From: Acidimicrobiales bacterium
GTDB lineage: Bacteria > Actinomycetota > Acidimicrobiia > Acidimicrobiales > Acidimicrobilacustridaceae
Reading direction: 5' to 3'
DNA length: 5,862 bases
Assembly: GCA_023261915.1 (NCBI GenBank)
Contig: JALRFT010000322.1
Span: 1-5,862 of the forward strand
Shown here: in pieces, positions 5,505-5,862 of the stretch
Numbering within the stretch: the first letter of the stretch is position 1
How the letters are laid out: the number at the start of each line of letters is the position of its first letter
The notes under the pieces: generated by a model
Told to the model about the DNA's origin: nothing
Database searches by the model: none
The model's input: the letters and a program-made list of their open reading frames with translations, nothing else
Made by a program: the position numbers and the translations under genes

Positions 5505-5862
5505 TCACCGCTGGCCGGCGAGGCGGTCGGCCACGGACACGAGTTCACGACCGTGCGGGCCGAGCTGGCGCTGCACCATGCGTTCGAGAATGGTCACCGA
5601 GTCGGGGGCGTTGTCCACGAGGCCGGACCACAACAGGTATGCCCCGATGAGTCCACAGACGTTGTCGCCGAGCTCTTCTTGGTGGACGAGCAACTTGCCG
5701 CCACCGGAGATCATCGCCGTGATCTGGGGGAAGTTGCGACGCTGGAAGGAAGCCACGTCGTCGTCCCGGTGGAAGGGCCAGTGCTGCCACGCCACACCGA
5801 GTTCGTCGTAATTGTGCAGGTTGTGGGGCGCCCCGATGAGCGAGATCACCGAGGTGAACCCC
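5505..5862 (-). CDS. Dual-specificity/tyrosine phosphatase-like protein with degenerate catalytic loop, N-terminus outside window
   Basis: The frame is open from the right edge to a TGA at 5505-5507, giving 118 visible residues; the start lies outside the window. The layout resembles a small dual-specificity phosphatase domain: GFTSVISLIG (residues 1-10, a beta strand like GFTHVINL), a tyrosine-containing HNYDELGVAWQHWPFHRDDD (16-35, where the general-acid Asp loop usually sits), a helix, then GGKLLVHQEELGDNVCG (54-70) and the helix LIGAYLLWSGLV. In genuine enzymes the segment after VH is CxxxxxR followed by S/T. Here it reads Q61 in place of Cys and N67 in place of Arg, with spacing unchanged, so cysteine-dependent phosphatase activity is not expected. 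It may be a binding pseudophosphatase. It precedes folB by 24 nt on the same strand, so co-transcription is likely. The family call rests on pattern recognition only; the CDS itself is well supported by codon use and position. Confidence 0.6.
   Translation of the reverse strand, partial: GFTSVISLIGAPHNLHNYDELGVAWQHWPFHRDDDVASFQRRNFPQITAMISGGGKLLVHQEELGDNVCGLIGAYLLWSGLVDNAPDSVTILERMVQRQLGPHGRELVSVADRLAGQR

Noticed and set aside
1..5862. Mobile elements, tRNA/rRNA genes, CRISPR arrays, riboswitches or long repeats
   Set aside because: I looked on both strands for cloverleaf ends, terminal inverted repeats, transposase or integrase motifs, regularly spaced repeats and large conserved leader folds and saw none; recurring GTCGA/CGACG words are codon-bias effects (Val-Asp-Glu codons).

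Overview
This is a GC-rich, fully coding bacterial window in which every supported gene lies on the minus strand. The proteins most resemble actinobacterial families: NadC, PanC and PanD catalytic residues fall within zero to two positions of the Mycobacterium tuberculosis or E. coli numbering. The gene order folB-folK-DUF2520-panC-panD matches the mycobacterial folate/pantothenate locus as I remember it. Codon use is strongly biased to G/C at third positions, and no insertion sequence, phage gene, tRNA or CRISPR was seen. I infer a high-GC actinobacterium, perhaps outside the classical Mycobacteriales/Streptomycetales (an Acidimicrobiia-like lineage is possible). The taxon cannot be fixed from the sequence alone.

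Reading in the direction of transcription (right to left): 5862-5505 is the C-terminal part of a protein with the layout of a dual-specificity/tyrosine phosphatase but a ruined catalytic loop. Next come folB (5480-5103) and folK (5106-4642), which share an ATGA overlap and encode consecutive steps of dihydropterin metabolism. A Rossmann/DUF2520 oxidoreductase-like protein follows (4597-3848), then panC (3825-2929). A 103-nt gap (2928-2826) holds a GC hairpin at the panC stop, a possible promoter and a strong Shine-Dalgarno. It is followed by panD (2825-2361), nadB (2315-744) and nadC (738 to beyond the left edge).

The genes form three consecutive cofactor modules. Folate: FolB makes 6-hydroxymethyl-dihydropterin and FolK pyrophosphorylates it. 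Pantothenate: PanD makes beta-alanine from aspartate, PanC joins it to pantoate, and the DUF2520 protein is a candidate ketopantoate reductase. NAD: NadB oxidises aspartate to iminoaspartate, and NadC turns quinolinate into nicotinate mononucleotide. PanD and NadB both draw on L-aspartate and are adjacent. No folE, folP, panB, conventional panE, nadA or coaX is inside the window; some may lie just outside it.

Most of this is ordinary housekeeping metabolism. The points worth a second look are the catalytically dead phosphatase-like protein leading into the folate genes, the DUF2520 protein as possible missing pantothenate enzyme, the long PanD tail, and the control region between panC and panD.
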